The translations under genes were made by a program, and so were the position numbers. The notes under the pieces are model-generated. The model saw nothing but the letters and a program-made list of their open reading frames with translations, was not told the origin of the DNA and did not search any database. This document shows, piece by piece, positions 16,796 to 27,939 of a stretch of DNA of 64,000 nucleotides. The DNA is taken from NCBI RefSeq assembly GCF_001469165.1, contig NZ_JABX01000020.1, positions 42,655 to 106,654 on the forward strand, written 5' to 3'. Numbering within the stretch: position 1 is the stretch's first letter; each line of letters starts with the position of its first letter. The stretch is from Thiohalocapsa sp. ML1. Lineage in GTDB: Bacteria > Pseudomonadota > Gammaproteobacteria > Chromatiales > Chromatiaceae.

Positions 16796-17145
16796 AGAAA
16801 GTTTGAAGGGTGAAGGGTGAAGTTTGAAAGGGAAAAGAGAAGCAGAAAGTTTGAAGGGTGAAGGGTGAAGTTTGAAAGGGAAAAGAGAAGCAGTCAGTTT
16901 GAAGGGTGAAGGGTGACGTTTGAAAGGGAGAAGAGAAGCAGAAAGTTTTAAGCGTGAAGGGTGAAGTTTGAAAGGGAGAAGAGAAGCAGAAAGTTTTAAG
17001 CGTGAAGCGTGAAGGGTGAAGTTTGAAAGGGAGAAGAGAAGCAGAAAGTTTTAAGCGTGAAGGGTGAAGTTTGAAAGGGAGAAGAGAAGCAGAAAGTTTT
17101 AAGCGTGAAGGGTGAAGTTTGAAAGGGAGAAGCAGAAAGTAAGGG
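16796..17145. repeat. Seven-copy 48-base tandem array built of heptamers
   Basis: About seven copies of a 48-base purine-rich unit are present. Each unit contains GTTTGAA, one or two GGGTGAA, GTTTGAA and then AAGGGAGAAGAGAAGCAGA. Copies 1-3 carry GTTTGAAGG; copies 4-7 carry GTTTTAAGC, so two sub-types amplified separately. One copy has an extra seven-base unit and the last is shortened. No spacers are present, so this is not a CRISPR array. It fills the gap between the CYTH gene and the peptide-binding protein gene. Confidence 0.95.
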
Positions 17146-17161
17146 CCTTGGCCCTTGTCCC

Positions 17162-17629
17162 TTACCAGCGCCGGAAGGGGTTGCGCGCCAAGTTGACGTT
17201 GTAGTAGCGCTTGTCGTCGGTTACCTCGGTGCCGGCCCAGTCGGGTCGGTCGAAGGGCTCGTCTTCGCTCGCGAGCTCGACCTCGGCCATGACGAGGCCC
17301 GCGTTCGCGCCGGCGAAGACGTCGAGGTCCCAGACATGGGCGCCGTGGCGGACCTTGTAGCGCACCTTTTCGATGGGCGGCGAGACGGCCAGCTCCGCGA
17401 GCATGGCGGCGGCGTCGTCCGGCGGAATCGCGTACTCGAACTCGCTGCGGGTCAGGCCGCGCATCGGGCCCTTGATGGTCAGAAAGGCGCGCTCGCCGGC
17501 CACGCGCACACGCACGGTGCTGCTCGGGTTCTCGGCCAGATAGCCCTGCATGATGCGGGTCTCGGACTCGACGGCGTCGCGCCAGGCGTCACCTTCGACC
17601 AGGAATTTGCGTTCGATTTCGGTGGGCAT
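17162..17629 (-). CDS. CYTH domain protein (triphosphate tunnel metalloenzyme)
   Basis: The 155-residue protein opens with the hallmark EIERKFLV and continues with VRVRVAGERAFLTIKGP, EFEYAIP and VWDLDVFAG, the alternating charged strands that form the CYTH tunnel. It ends with a TEVTDDKRYYN motif typical of short bacterial CYTH proteins. Family members hydrolyse inorganic tripolyphosphate or act as class IV adenylate cyclases; the bacterial short forms are usually tripolyphosphatases. The start at 17629 is the family start. A much longer open frame continues upstream but is antisense shadow and repeat. Confidence 0.92.
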   Translation of the reverse strand: MPTEIERKFLVEGDAWRDAVESETRIMQGYLAENPSSTVRVRVAGERAFLTIKGPMRGLTRSEFEYAIPPDDAAAMLAELAVSPPIEKVRYKVRHGAHVWDLDVFAGANAGLVMAEVELASEDEPFDRPDWAGTEVTDDKRYYNVNLARNPFRRW

Positions 17630-17634
17630 TGATG

Positions 17635-17728
17635 GGAAGTTTGAAGTTTGAAGTTTGAAGTTTGAAGTGCGAAGTGCGGAGCCGACGCTAGCGCTGCCTC
17701 GGCCCTCGGCCCTCGGCCCTCGGCCTAC
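17635..17728. repeat. Adjacent heptamer arrays of two different families
   Basis: Bases 17635-17680 contain four GTTTGAA units followed by two GTGCGAA/GTGCGGA units. Bases 17696-17728 contain four CGGCCCT units. The two unrelated 7-base families lie back to back between CYTH and rlmD. Confidence 0.85.
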
Positions 17729-19050
17729 CTTTCCAAAAGTGCCATCGACTCCAGATGAGCCGTGTGCGGAAACATGTCCATCGCGCCGGCGGCCACCAGC
17801 CGGAATCCGAGCGCGTGCACCAGGTGCGCCGCGTCGCGGGCGAGCGTCGCCGGGTAGCAGGAGACGTAGACGATGCGGCGCACGCTGGTGGCGGCGAGGG
17901 CGTCGAGTACCTCGCGGGCGCCGGTGCGCGGCGGGTCGAGCAGGGCCTTGTCGAAGCGCTCCTGATGCCAGGGTGCCGCGGCGCTCGGTGCACCATAGAG
18001 GTCCGCCTGTTGAAAGTCGACGTTGCCGATGCCGTTCTGCTCGGCGTTGCGGCGCGCGCGCAGGACCAGCCCGGCATCGCCCTCGACGCCCACCACGGCC
18101 GCCGCCCGCCGGGCGATGGGCAGCGTGAAGTTGCCGAGGCCGCAGAAGAGGTCGAGCACGCGCTCGTCCGGCTGCGGGTCGAGCAGCTCGAGCGCCTGAT
18201 CGACCATGAGCCGGTTCAGCTCCAGATTCACCTGCGTGAAGTCGAAGGGCTCGAAGCCGATCTCGACGCCATGCGCCGGCAGGCGGTAGCTCAGGCGCAC
18301 AGCCTGGCCCGGGAGGGGGGCCACGCTGTCGGCGCCGCCCGGCTGCAGATACACGTGCAGGCCCGTCTCGGCGGCAAAGGCCAGGAGCCGCGCACGGTCG
18401 GTCTCGGTGGGCGGGTCCAGCACGCGGAAGATGAGCACCGTCGGGCCGTCGCCCTGCGCCACCTCGATCTGCGCAACCCGCTCGCGGATGGACAGCGACT
18501 CGACCAGCGCCGCCAGCGCCGGCAGCCGCTCCCCCATCTCGGGGCGCAGCACGTCGCACCGCGCCAGATCGGCGACGAAGGCCGAGCCCCGCTCGCGAAA
18601 ACCGACCAGCACCCTGCCCTTCTTGGCGACGAAGCGCACGCCGAGCCGCGCCTTGCGCCGGTAGCCCCAGGGCTCCCCGGACAACGGCGGCAGCCAGCGC
18701 AGCGGCTCGACCTTGCCGATGCGCGCGAGGGCCTCCGCCAGCAACCCCTGCTTTAGGTGCACCTGCGCGGCCGGGTCCATGTGCTGCAGCGCGCAACCGC
18801 CGCAGACGCCGAAGTGCGCACAGCGCGGCGCGACGCGCTCGGGGGCCGGAGTCAGCACCTGCTCGACGACGCCCTCGTCATGCCGGCGCGCGCGTCGGGT
18901 GTAGCGGAACAGGACCTTTTCGCCGGGCAGCGCGCCGGGCACGAAGACGGCCTTGCCCTCCACATGACAAACGCCGCGCCCGTCGTGGCTCAGGGATTCG
19001 ATGTCCGCGGCGACGGGCTCCGTCGGCAGCGGTTTGCGCTTCTTGCCCAA
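17725..19050 (-). CDS. rlmD: 23S rRNA (uracil-1939-C5)-methyltransferase RlmD
   Basis: The 441-residue protein has an N-terminal TRAM domain (ADIESLSHDGRGVCHV), a 4Fe-4S cluster set (Cys77, Cys83, Cys86 in CAHFGVCGGC, and Cys165) and a C-terminal SAM methyltransferase. VLDLFCGLGNFTLP is the SAM-binding motif, LLDPPRTGA is motif IV, and the catalytic cysteine is Cys398 in YVSCYPATLARD. It methylates U1939 of 23S rRNA at C5. Length and motifs match E. coli RlmD. It lies 15 bases downstream of cysM on the same strand, so the two are probably co-transcribed. The stop codon end abuts the heptamer array. Confidence 0.96.
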   Translation of the reverse strand: MGKKRKPLPTEPVAADIESLSHDGRGVCHVEGKAVFVPGALPGEKVLFRYTRRARRHDEGVVEQVLTPAPERVAPRCAHFGVCGGCALQHMDPAAQVHLKQGLLAEALARIGKVEPLRWLPPLSGEPWGYRRKARLGVRFVAKKGRVLVGFRERGSAFVADLARCDVLRPEMGERLPALAALVESLSIRERVAQIEVAQGDGPTVLIFRVLDPPTETDRARLLAFAAETGLHVYLQPGGADSVAPLPGQAVRLSYRLPAHGVEIGFEPFDFTQVNLELNRLMVDQALELLDPQPDERVLDLFCGLGNFTLPIARRAAAVVGVEGDAGLVLRARRNAEQNGIGNVDFQQADLYGAPSAAAPWHQERFDKALLDPPRTGAREVLDALAATSVRRIVYVSCYPATLARDAAHLVHALGFRLVAAGAMDMFPHTAHLESMALLER

Positions 19051-19065
19051 GGTGCTCGTGCCTGG

Positions 19066-19956
19066 CTAAGCCGGATAGACGCCAGTGGACAGGTAGCGGT
19101 CGCCGCGGTCGCAGACGATGCTGACGATGACCGCGTTCTCGACCTTCTTCGACAGCTTGAGCGCCGCCGCCATCGCGCCGCCTGAGGACACGCCGGCGAA
19201 GATGCCTTCGCGTGTCGCCATCGCGCGCATGGTCGACTCCGCCTCTTGCTGCGACACGTCGATGATGCGGTCCACGCGCGAGGCGTCGTAGATCCTCGGC
19301 AGATAGGCCTCGGGCCAGCGGCGGATGCCGGGGATGCTGGAGCCCTCCTGCGGCTGCACGCCGACGATCTGCACGGCCGGGTTCTGCGCCTTCAGATAGC
19401 GGCTTACGCCCATGATGGTGCCGGTGGTGCCCATGGCGCTGACGAAGTGGGTCACCAAGCCTGCGGTGTCGCGCCAGATCTCCGGCCCCGTGGTCTCGGC
19501 ATGCGCCAGCGGGTTGTCGTCGTTCGAGAACTGATCCAGCCGAAAGCCCACGCCTTGGGCCTCCAGCTCGCGCGCGAGATCGATGGCGCCCTCCATGCTC
19601 GCCTCCCGCGGCGTGAGCCGAAGCTCGGCCCCGTAGGCGGCCATGGCCTGGCGACGCTCGACGCTCATGTTCTCCGGCATGATCAACAGCATCCGGTACC
19701 CTTTGATGGCCGCGGCCATCGCCAGCGCAATGCCGGTGTTGCCGCTGGTCGCCTCAATCAGCGTGTCGCCGGGGCGGATGGCGCCGCGTGCCTCGGCGTG
19801 GCCGATCATGCTGAGCGCCGCGCGGTCCTTCACGGAGCCGGCCGGGTTGTTGCCCTCCAGCTTGCCCAGAATCACATTGGAGGTCTCGCCGGGCAGCCGC
19901 TGCAGGCGCACCAGCGGCGTATTGCCGACAAAATGCTCGATGCCTGGATAGTCCAT
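19066..19956 (-). CDS. cysM: Cysteine synthase B (O-acetylserine sulfhydrylase B)
   Basis: The 296-residue protein follows E. coli CysM closely: GNTPLVRLQRL, KLEGNNPAGSVKDRAALSM with the PLP lysine at Lys43, EATSGNTGIALA, SMGTTGTIMGVSR, QPQEGSSIPGIRRWP and GVSSGGAMAAAL. The enzyme forms cysteine from O-acetylserine and sulfide or thiosulfate. The RRWP...YLP segment is characteristic of CysM rather than CysK. The start at MDYPGIEHF fits the family; a start at 19998 would add 14 residues. Confidence 0.96.
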   Translation of the reverse strand: MDYPGIEHFVGNTPLVRLQRLPGETSNVILGKLEGNNPAGSVKDRAALSMIGHAEARGAIRPGDTLIEATSGNTGIALAMAAAIKGYRMLLIMPENMSVERRQAMAAYGAELRLTPREASMEGAIDLARELEAQGVGFRLDQFSNDDNPLAHAETTGPEIWRDTAGLVTHFVSAMGTTGTIMGVSRYLKAQNPAVQIVGVQPQEGSSIPGIRRWPEAYLPRIYDASRVDRIIDVSQQEAESTMRAMATREGIFAGVSSGGAMAAALKLSKKVENAVIVSIVCDRGDRYLSTGVYPA

Positions 19957-20105
19957 CGCGCGTGCTTCCTCGCCTTGCTGCAAAGGGCCATTGTGCACCA
20001 GCGCCAGCAGGGCGCAAAGGTGTCGGCGCCAGTGCCCGACGTGACAGGGACAGGCGCCGAGATGACCGTTTCGTGACTGCCGCGACCGCCGAGGGCCACC
20101 TGCCG

Positions 20106-20462
20106 ATGCAAGACCAAGCGCTCGATGACGACCCGGTTTGGGACCCGGCCGGCGCCCTCGCGAGCGTCGGCGGCAACGAGGCCCTCGCCCGCGCGCTGCT
20201 GCGGCGATTCTGCGCGGCCCTGCCGGCGGATCTGGCGCGGCTCCGCCAGGCCCACGCCGCGGGCGACCTCGCCGCCACCACCGCGCAGGCCCACCACATC
20301 AACGGCGGCGCCGCCTACTGCGGGGTCCCGGCGCTGCGCCGACGGCTCGCGGCGCTGGAGACGAGCGCGCGGGCGGGCGATGCGGCCGGAGCGGGCCGCG
20401 CGCTTGCCGACGTCGAGACCGCGGCGGACCGGCTCATCGCCCGCGTCCGCACACTACCCTGA
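20106..20462 (+). CDS. HPt (histidine phosphotransfer) domain protein
   Basis: The 118-residue protein is a stand-alone four-helix HPt domain. The phospho-site region is AHHINGGAAYCG (residues 62-73), where the canonical pattern is AHxLKGxxxxxG. His63 is in place, but the usual lysine after it is Asn66. HPt proteins relay phosphate between hybrid kinases and regulators in the cytoplasm. Only two hybrid-type or orphan kinases occur in this window, both far away. Its gene is divergent from cysM and convergent with lptG, whose stop lies nine bases beyond its own. Confidence 0.8.
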   Translation: MQDQALDDDPVWDPAGALASVGGNEALARALLRRFCAALPADLARLRQAHAAGDLAATTAQAHHINGGAAYCGVPALRRRLAALETSARAGDAAGAGRALADVETAADRLIARVRTLP

Positions 20463-20471
20463 GGCAGCGCC

Positions 20472-21533
20472 TCACCCCACCCGCCGCAGCACGAACAGCG
20501 CCGCTCCGACGAACAGCAGCAGCGGCACCAAGGCGGCCACCGCCGGGTCGAGCCCAAACAGCAGCGACAGGAACGCAAAGCTTCGGCTCACCAGATAGAA
20601 CGCGATGCCGATGACGATGCCGACGAAGACCTTCACGCCGGTGCCGGTGCTGCGCGCCGAGCCCAAGAGCACCGGGATCGCGATGAAGATCATGGCCAGC
20701 ACCAGCAGCGGCTGCACCAGCTTGCCCCAGAACGCCACCTCGTAGCGGCCGGCATCCTGGCCGCTGCCCTGCATAAAGCGGATGTAGCGGTACAGGCCCC
20801 ACACCGAGAGCGCCTGCGGCTCTACGACGATCACCTTGAGCAGTTCCGGGCGTAACAGCGACGACCAGCCCGCCTCGGCCAGGCGCTCCACGCGCACGCC
20901 GTCGCGGCTGATGAGGCTGCGCTCGATGTCCTGCAGCACCCAGCCACCGTCGCGAAAGGTCGCGCTCTGCGCACGAGTGGAGGAAACCAGCTCCGTGCCC
21001 TTGACCTCGTAGATGTAGATCTCCCGCAGATCGGCCCCGGGTCTAAGCTCGCGGATGTTCACGAAGGTCTCGCCGTCCCGCGCCCAGAGCCCGGCACTGG
21101 TGATGGCCACATCATCGCCTTGCTGCGCGAGCTGGCGCAGCGCCAGCGCCCGCTGCTCCGCCGGCGGCGCCACCAGCTCGCCGATGGCCGCAGCAGCGAT
21201 GGCCAGGAGCAGTCCGCCCAGCATCGCGCCTAGCACGATGCGCGCGATGGACACCCCGGCGGCGCGCATCGCCACCAGCTCCGAGCCCGCGGCCAATTGA
21301 CCCAAGCCCACCAGCGCACCGATCAGCGTGGCGATGGGAAACACCTGGTAGGCATAGCGCGGCAGGCTCAAGCTCACGAACCAAAGCGCATCGCCGAAGC
21401 TGTACACACCCGCGTCCAGCGCGTTCAGCTCGTCCGCGAGCAGAAAGAACCCGAGCAGCGGCAACAGCACCGCGAGCGTCACCACCGTGCCGGTGATGAC
21501 GGCGCGCGCCAGATAGCGATCAAGCAGCATCAT
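20472..21533 (-). CDS. lptG: LPS export ABC transporter permease LptG
   Basis: The roughly 353-residue protein aligns by eye with E. coli LptG: LLDRYLARAVI, FPIATLIGALVGLGQLAAGSELVAMRAAGVS, GLWARDGETFVNI, PEALSVWGLYRYI-like text and SGQDAGRYEVAFWGKLVQPL. It has six membrane helices around a periplasmic jellyroll and works with LptF and LptB2 to extract lipopolysaccharide. In many gammaproteobacteria lptF precedes lptG and is divergent from pepA. Here lptG itself is divergent from pepA and lptF is missing at this place. The start at MMLLDRY fits the family. Confidence 0.93.
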   Translation of the reverse strand: MMLLDRYLARAVITGTVVTLAVLLPLLGFFLLADELNALDAGVYSFGDALWFVSLSLPRYAYQVFPIATLIGALVGLGQLAAGSELVAMRAAGVSIARIVLGAMLGGLLLAIAAAAIGELVAPPAEQRALALRQLAQQGDDVAITSAGLWARDGETFVNIRELRPGADLREIYIYEVKGTELVSSTRAQSATFRDGGWVLQDIERSLISRDGVRVERLAEAGWSSLLRPELLKVIVVEPQALSVWGLYRYIRFMQGSGQDAGRYEVAFWGKLVQPLLVLAMIFIAIPVLLGSARSTGTGVKVFVGIVIGIAFYLVSRSFAFLSLLFGLDPAVAALVPLLLFVGAALFVLRRVG

Positions 21534-21707
21534 GCGCGCTGTGCCGCCGGTCCTGAGCTGGTGATGGGGTCGGGCGCCCCGCAAATGGGTCGATTCTGCA
21601 CTCGCTGCCGTTCCGGTAGACTCGGCGGCGCGAACTTACCACAGCCTGACCGCGGCACGCCCCGCCGCGGGCGGCAGTCGGCTCAACAGAGCCCCACAGG
21701 AGGAACC

Positions 21708-23195
21708 ATGGATCTCAAGATCGTCGGCGGCGACCTCGCCAAGGCCAAGACCCCCTGCCTGATCCTCGGCGTCTTCGACAAGCACAAGCTGTCAGGCCCC
21801 GCGGAGGCGGCGGACGCCGCGAGCGACGGCGCCGTCACGGCGCTGCTCGGCAAGGGCGAGCTCGACGGCGGCAAGGGCTGGCTGATGGCCTACGACATCC
21901 CCGGCATCGCCGCCGAGCGGGTGCTGCTGCTCGGCCTCGGCAAGCGCAAGGAATGCAACCGCGCCGCCTTCATCAAGGCCCTCGGCACGGCCTTCGGCCG
22001 GCTCGCCGAGGCCCGCGTCGCCAAGGCGCTGCTCGCGTTGCCGAAGGAGGCCGACGACTACCTCGGCGTGCGCGCCGCGGCGCTGAAGGCCGCGCAGAGC
22101 GCCTATCGCTACGAGCGCACCAAGGCGCCGAAGAAGGACGCGCCGGTGCTGCTCGCCGAGCTCGACATCTGGGTCGACAAGCCGGCCCGCGACGCCGCCG
22201 AGCGCGCGGTCGCACACGCCGCGGGCATTGCAGAAGGCGTGGCGCTGGCCCGCGAGCTCGGCAACCTGCCGGGCAACCTGTGCACGCCCACCTACCTCGC
22301 CGAGCGCGCGCTCGCGCTCGCCGACGAGCACACGGCGCTGAGCACAGAGATCCTGGACGAGGACGCCATGCGCGAGCTCGGCATGGGCTCGCTCCTGTCC
22401 GTCAGCCGCGGCAGCCGCGAGCCCGCGAAGCTGATCAAGATGACCTACCAAGGCGGCGACGATGCAGCCAAGCCCATCGTCCTCGTCGGCAAGGGCCTCA
22501 CCTTCGACGCCGGCGGCATCTCCATCAAGCCCGCCGCCGACATGGACGAGATGAAGTACGACATGGCCGGCGGCGCCAGCGTCTTCGGTGCCGTGCTCGC
22601 CGCGGTGCGCATGCAGCTCCCCATCAATCTCATCGGCGTCGTGCCGGCATCCGAGAACCTGCCGGACGGTGCCGCCAACAAGCCCGGCGACGTGGTCACC
22701 AGCATGTCCGGGCAGACCATCGAGATCCTCAACACCGACGCCGAGGGCCGGCTCATCCTCTGCGATGCGCTCACCTACGTGGAGCGCTTCGAGCCCGCCC
22801 TGGTGCTCGACATGGCCACGCTCACCGGCGCCTGCATCGTCGCGCTGGGCAAGCACCCGTCCGGGCTGTTCACGCCCGACGACAAGCTCGCGAAGGAGCT
22901 CGCCGACGCCGGCGACGCCGCCGACGACCGCGTCTGGCGCCTGCCGCTGTGGGAGGACTATCAGCAGCAGCTCGACAGCAACTTCGCGGACATGGCCAAC
23001 ATCGGCGGGCGCGACGCCGGCGCCGTGACCGCCGCCTGCTTCCTGTCACGCTTCACCAAGGCCTACCGCTGGGCGCATCTCGACATCGCCGGCACCGCCT
23101 GGGTGTCGGGCAAGGAGAAGGGCTCGACCGGGCGCCCCGTGCCGCTGCTCGCCGAGGTTCTGATCCGCGAGAGCGGGGTGGAGACAACCGGTTAG
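21708..23195 (+). CDS. pepA: Leucyl aminopeptidase PepA
   Basis: The 495-residue protein contains the M17 peptidase signature NTDAEGRL (about residues 342-349). It also has the metal and active-site segments VGKGLTFDAGGISIKP and YDMAGGASV, plus LTGACIVALGKHPSGLF. The enzyme removes N-terminal amino acids using two metal ions and forms hexamers. In E. coli PepA also binds DNA. The start at 21708 is fixed by AGGAGGA just upstream and by the usual M17 N-terminal domain length. It is followed by holC after about 20 bases, a conserved gammaproteobacterial order. Confidence 0.96.
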   Translation: MDLKIVGGDLAKAKTPCLILGVFDKHKLSGPAEAADAASDGAVTALLGKGELDGGKGWLMAYDIPGIAAERVLLLGLGKRKECNRAAFIKALGTAFGRLAEARVAKALLALPKEADDYLGVRAAALKAAQSAYRYERTKAPKKDAPVLLAELDIWVDKPARDAAERAVAHAAGIAEGVALARELGNLPGNLCTPTYLAERALALADEHTALSTEILDEDAMRELGMGSLLSVSRGSREPAKLIKMTYQGGDDAAKPIVLVGKGLTFDAGGISIKPAADMDEMKYDMAGGASVFGAVLAAVRMQLPINLIGVVPASENLPDGAANKPGDVVTSMSGQTIEILNTDAEGRLILCDALTYVERFEPALVLDMATLTGACIVALGKHPSGLFTPDDKLAKELADAGDAADDRVWRLPLWEDYQQQLDSNFADMANIGGRDAGAVTAACFLSRFTKAYRWAHLDIAGTAWVSGKEKGSTGRPVPLLAEVLIRESGVETTG

Positions 23196-23216
23196 GCCAG
23201 CCCGCCACCGGACGCC

Positions 23217-23645
23217 ATGACCCGCATCGACTTCTACGTGCTCGCCGACGGCGCGACCGGCGACCGGCTCACCCTCGCCTGCCGCATCGCCGAGCGCGCC
23301 TACGCCGACGGCCGCCGGGTGCTGATCCACTGCCCGGACGCTAGCCTCGCCCGCCAGATCGACCGCCTGCTCTGGACCTGGCGCGAGGACAGCTTCCTGC
23401 CCCACGGCCTGGTCGGCGAGACCGACGCCGCGCTCACGCCCGTGCTCATCAGCACCGACGGCGAGCCGGCGGCAGAGGATCAGGTGCTGATCAACCTCAG
23501 CCCCGAGGTGCCGGAGTTCTTCGCCCGTTTCGAGCGACTCTGCGAGCCGCTGGACCAGGACCCGCTGATCCTCAAGGCCGGGCGCAGCCGCTGGAAGTAC
23601 TACCGGGACTGCGGCTACGACGTGAATCACCACGAGGTACGCTGA
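23217..23645 (+). CDS. holC: DNA polymerase III chi subunit
   Basis: The 142-residue protein shows the HolC pattern: an N-terminal RIDFYVLADG strand, ACRIAERAYADGRRVLIHCPD, a LLWTWREDSFLPHG segment, and a C-terminal SRWKYYRDCGYDVNHHE. Chi links the clamp loader to single-stranded DNA-binding protein. The order pepA-holC is widespread; valS, which often follows, is absent here. The gene starts about 20 bases after pepA, so they are likely co-transcribed. Confidence 0.95.
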   Translation: MTRIDFYVLADGATGDRLTLACRIAERAYADGRRVLIHCPDASLARQIDRLLWTWREDSFLPHGLVGETDAALTPVLISTDGEPAAEDQVLINLSPEVPEFFARFERLCEPLDQDPLILKAGRSRWKYYRDCGYDVNHHEVR

Positions 23646-23759
23646 CCGGGGTCGTTTGGGATCTCACGCCGATGGCGGTGGGCACGGTTGCGATCATCGC
23701 CGCCGCGTCATGGCCGCTGTGATATGGTTTCCGGGATCGATTCATTGCCAACCGCAACC

Positions 23760-24800
23760 ATGTCCTACAGCGTCGCCCTCATTCGGCAACTCGAGACCGT
23801 CGATCCGGCGCTGCGGCAGGTGTTGCTGGCGATCCTCGACGAAGTCGAGCAGCACCGTGCCGTCACGGTCACCCGCGACGACTTCGCGGACCTGCGCGCG
23901 GCAGTCGCATCCCTCACCGAGGCCCAGACGCGCACCGAGGCCAGCATGGCGCGGCTCGCCGACCGCATGGACGCGCTCGCCGAGGCCCAGCAGCACGCCG
24001 ACGCGCGCATGGAGCAGCTCACCGAGGCCCAGCAGCGCACCGAAGCACGCATGGAGCGGCTAGCCGGCCGCATGGATGCACTCGCTGACGCCCAGCAGCG
24101 CACCGAGGCGCTAATGGAGCAGCTCACCGAGGCCCAGCAGCGCACCGAAGCCAGCGTGGAGCGGCTCACCGGCCGCATGGATGCGCTCGCCGAGGCCCAG
24201 CAGCGCACCGAAGCCAGCGTGGAGCGGCTCGCCGGCCGCATGGATGCGCTCGCCGAAGCCCAGCAGCGCACCGAAGCCAGCGTGGAGCGGCTCGCCGGCC
24301 GAATCGACGCGCTCACCGAGGCCCAGCGGCGCACCGAGGCCGGCATGGAGCAGCTTGCCCTCGCCCAAGCCGAGACCCAGCAGGAGCTCAGTGTTCTGAG
24401 CCGTTCCGAGGCCGACACCCGCCGTCAGCTCGGTGGCCTGGCCCGCAGCACCGCCTATGCGTTGGAGAACGAGGCCTACCGTCAGCTCCCCAAGCTCCTC
24501 GAAGGGCGCGGCATCAAGGTCTCCGACCGCTTCGTGCGCACCACGCTAGAGGGCGAGGAGATCAACTTCCTCGCCCACGCGGAGCGCGACGGAGAGCCCG
24601 TGGTCATCGTCGGGGAATCGGTGCTGCGCCTGGAGGACACCAACAAGCTCGCGCAGTTGCACGCGCACGAGGCGCTCGCCCGCACCGCCTACGGGCTGGC
24701 CACCGTCCCGCTGCTGGTCACGCATTTCGCGCGCCCGAATATCCGCGAGAAGCTCGAGGCCCGCGGCGTGGTCGTCGTCGAGAGCTTCGAGTGGTTGTGA
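23760..24800 (+). CDS. Coiled-coil repeat protein with C-terminal PD-(D/E)XK-like domain
   Basis: The 346-residue protein has an N-terminal helical segment and a long coiled coil (about residues 55-220) built from 21-residue repeats such as ALAEAQQRTEASVERLAGRMD. The DNA repeats have a 63-base period. The C-terminal part (about 230-346) resembles the DUF3782 family, whose members I recall as nuclease-fold proteins: ALENEAYRQLPKLL, then EEINFLAHAERDGEPVVIVGES. Where an active nuclease would show D...ExK, this protein has Asn and Gly-Glu-Ser, so catalysis is doubtful. Function is unknown. The ATG at 23760 has no clear ribosome site, and upstream in-frame starts remain possible. Confidence 0.7.
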   Translation: MSYSVALIRQLETVDPALRQVLLAILDEVEQHRAVTVTRDDFADLRAAVASLTEAQTRTEASMARLADRMDALAEAQQHADARMEQLTEAQQRTEARMERLAGRMDALADAQQRTEALMEQLTEAQQRTEASVERLTGRMDALAEAQQRTEASVERLAGRMDALAEAQQRTEASVERLAGRIDALTEAQRRTEAGMEQLALAQAETQQELSVLSRSEADTRRQLGGLARSTAYALENEAYRQLPKLLEGRGIKVSDRFVRTTLEGEEINFLAHAERDGEPVVIVGESVLRLEDTNKLAQLHAHEALARTAYGLATVPLLVTHFARPNIREKLEARGVVVVESFEWL

Positions 24801-24816
24801 CTGGAACCGGTGCGCG

Positions 24817-25254
24817 CTACGACGGCATGAACCCGTCGTCCAAGATCTCCTCGACGCCCCACGGGCAATTCTCCGGGAAGCCGCCCATACCGGTCTCGTC
24901 GATGGCCTTGGTCACGGCATCGGCCCAGATGGCGCCCTGCCAGTCCGGGTCCGCAAGCCGGGGTTTCAGGCTCGGCACCTGGCCGAGGTGGAAGCGCAGC
25001 GCGCGCCGCTGCTCCTTGATGGTGCGCCGCCAACTGTTGCTTTGGCGTTCGGGCTGAAACTGCCATTTGAGGAGGTGTGCCAAGAGCAGCGCCATGCGGC
25101 TCGCCAGCTCCCGTTGCTCGCTTTTGCCCACGTCGGCGATTTCCTCGGCCAGATTCACGAGGTCGAGTCGGTCGAGCTGCCCGGCGCGCAGCAGCGCGGC
25201 CTGCTCCTCAGCCCAGGCAGCAACGTCCTCGTCGTAACGGGTCGATGCGGTCAT
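24817..25254 (-). CDS. DUF29 family protein
   Basis: The 145-residue protein matches DUF29: YDEDVAAWAEEQAALLRAG, LDLVNLAEEIADVGKSE, LLLAHLLKWQFQPE and SWRRTIKEQR, ending with GGFPENCPW. DUF29 proteins are common in cyanobacteria and purple bacteria, often in many copies, with unknown function. The start at 25254 matches the family start. It converges with the coiled-coil gene, whose stop is 16 bases away. Confidence 0.9.
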   Translation of the reverse strand: MTASTRYDEDVAAWAEEQAALLRAGQLDRLDLVNLAEEIADVGKSEQRELASRMALLLAHLLKWQFQPERQSNSWRRTIKEQRRALRFHLGQVPSLKPRLADPDWQGAIWADAVTKAIDETGMGGFPENCPWGVEEILDDGFMPS

Positions 25255-25309
25255 GGCTACCTCGATCGCCTGCCGTGTGCACAGAGCCAAGCGTGCACAC
25301 TTGCTCGCT

Positions 25310-27833
<2,524 letters not shown>

Positions 27834-27939
27834 CGTCCGCCGACACCCAGAAAGTAGAAGCTCAGTTTGGCCGCAGCAACTTCAGCGGATATCCCCCGGG
27901 GCAGAACGATTTCAAAACCTTTTTTTTGTCAATCCTGCA

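Noticed and set aside
16796..17145. Possible CRISPR array
   Set aside because: The units are directly adjacent with no unique spacers, and no cas gene is in the window.
17630..18796. N-terminal extension of the CYTH protein to 544 residues
   Set aside because: The extension is antisense-like text opposite rlmD and repeats; the CYTH family starts at EIERKF.
19962..20105. Longer start for the HPt protein
   Set aside because: The extra 48 residues are Arg-rich, overlap the cysM promoter region and have no HPt text.
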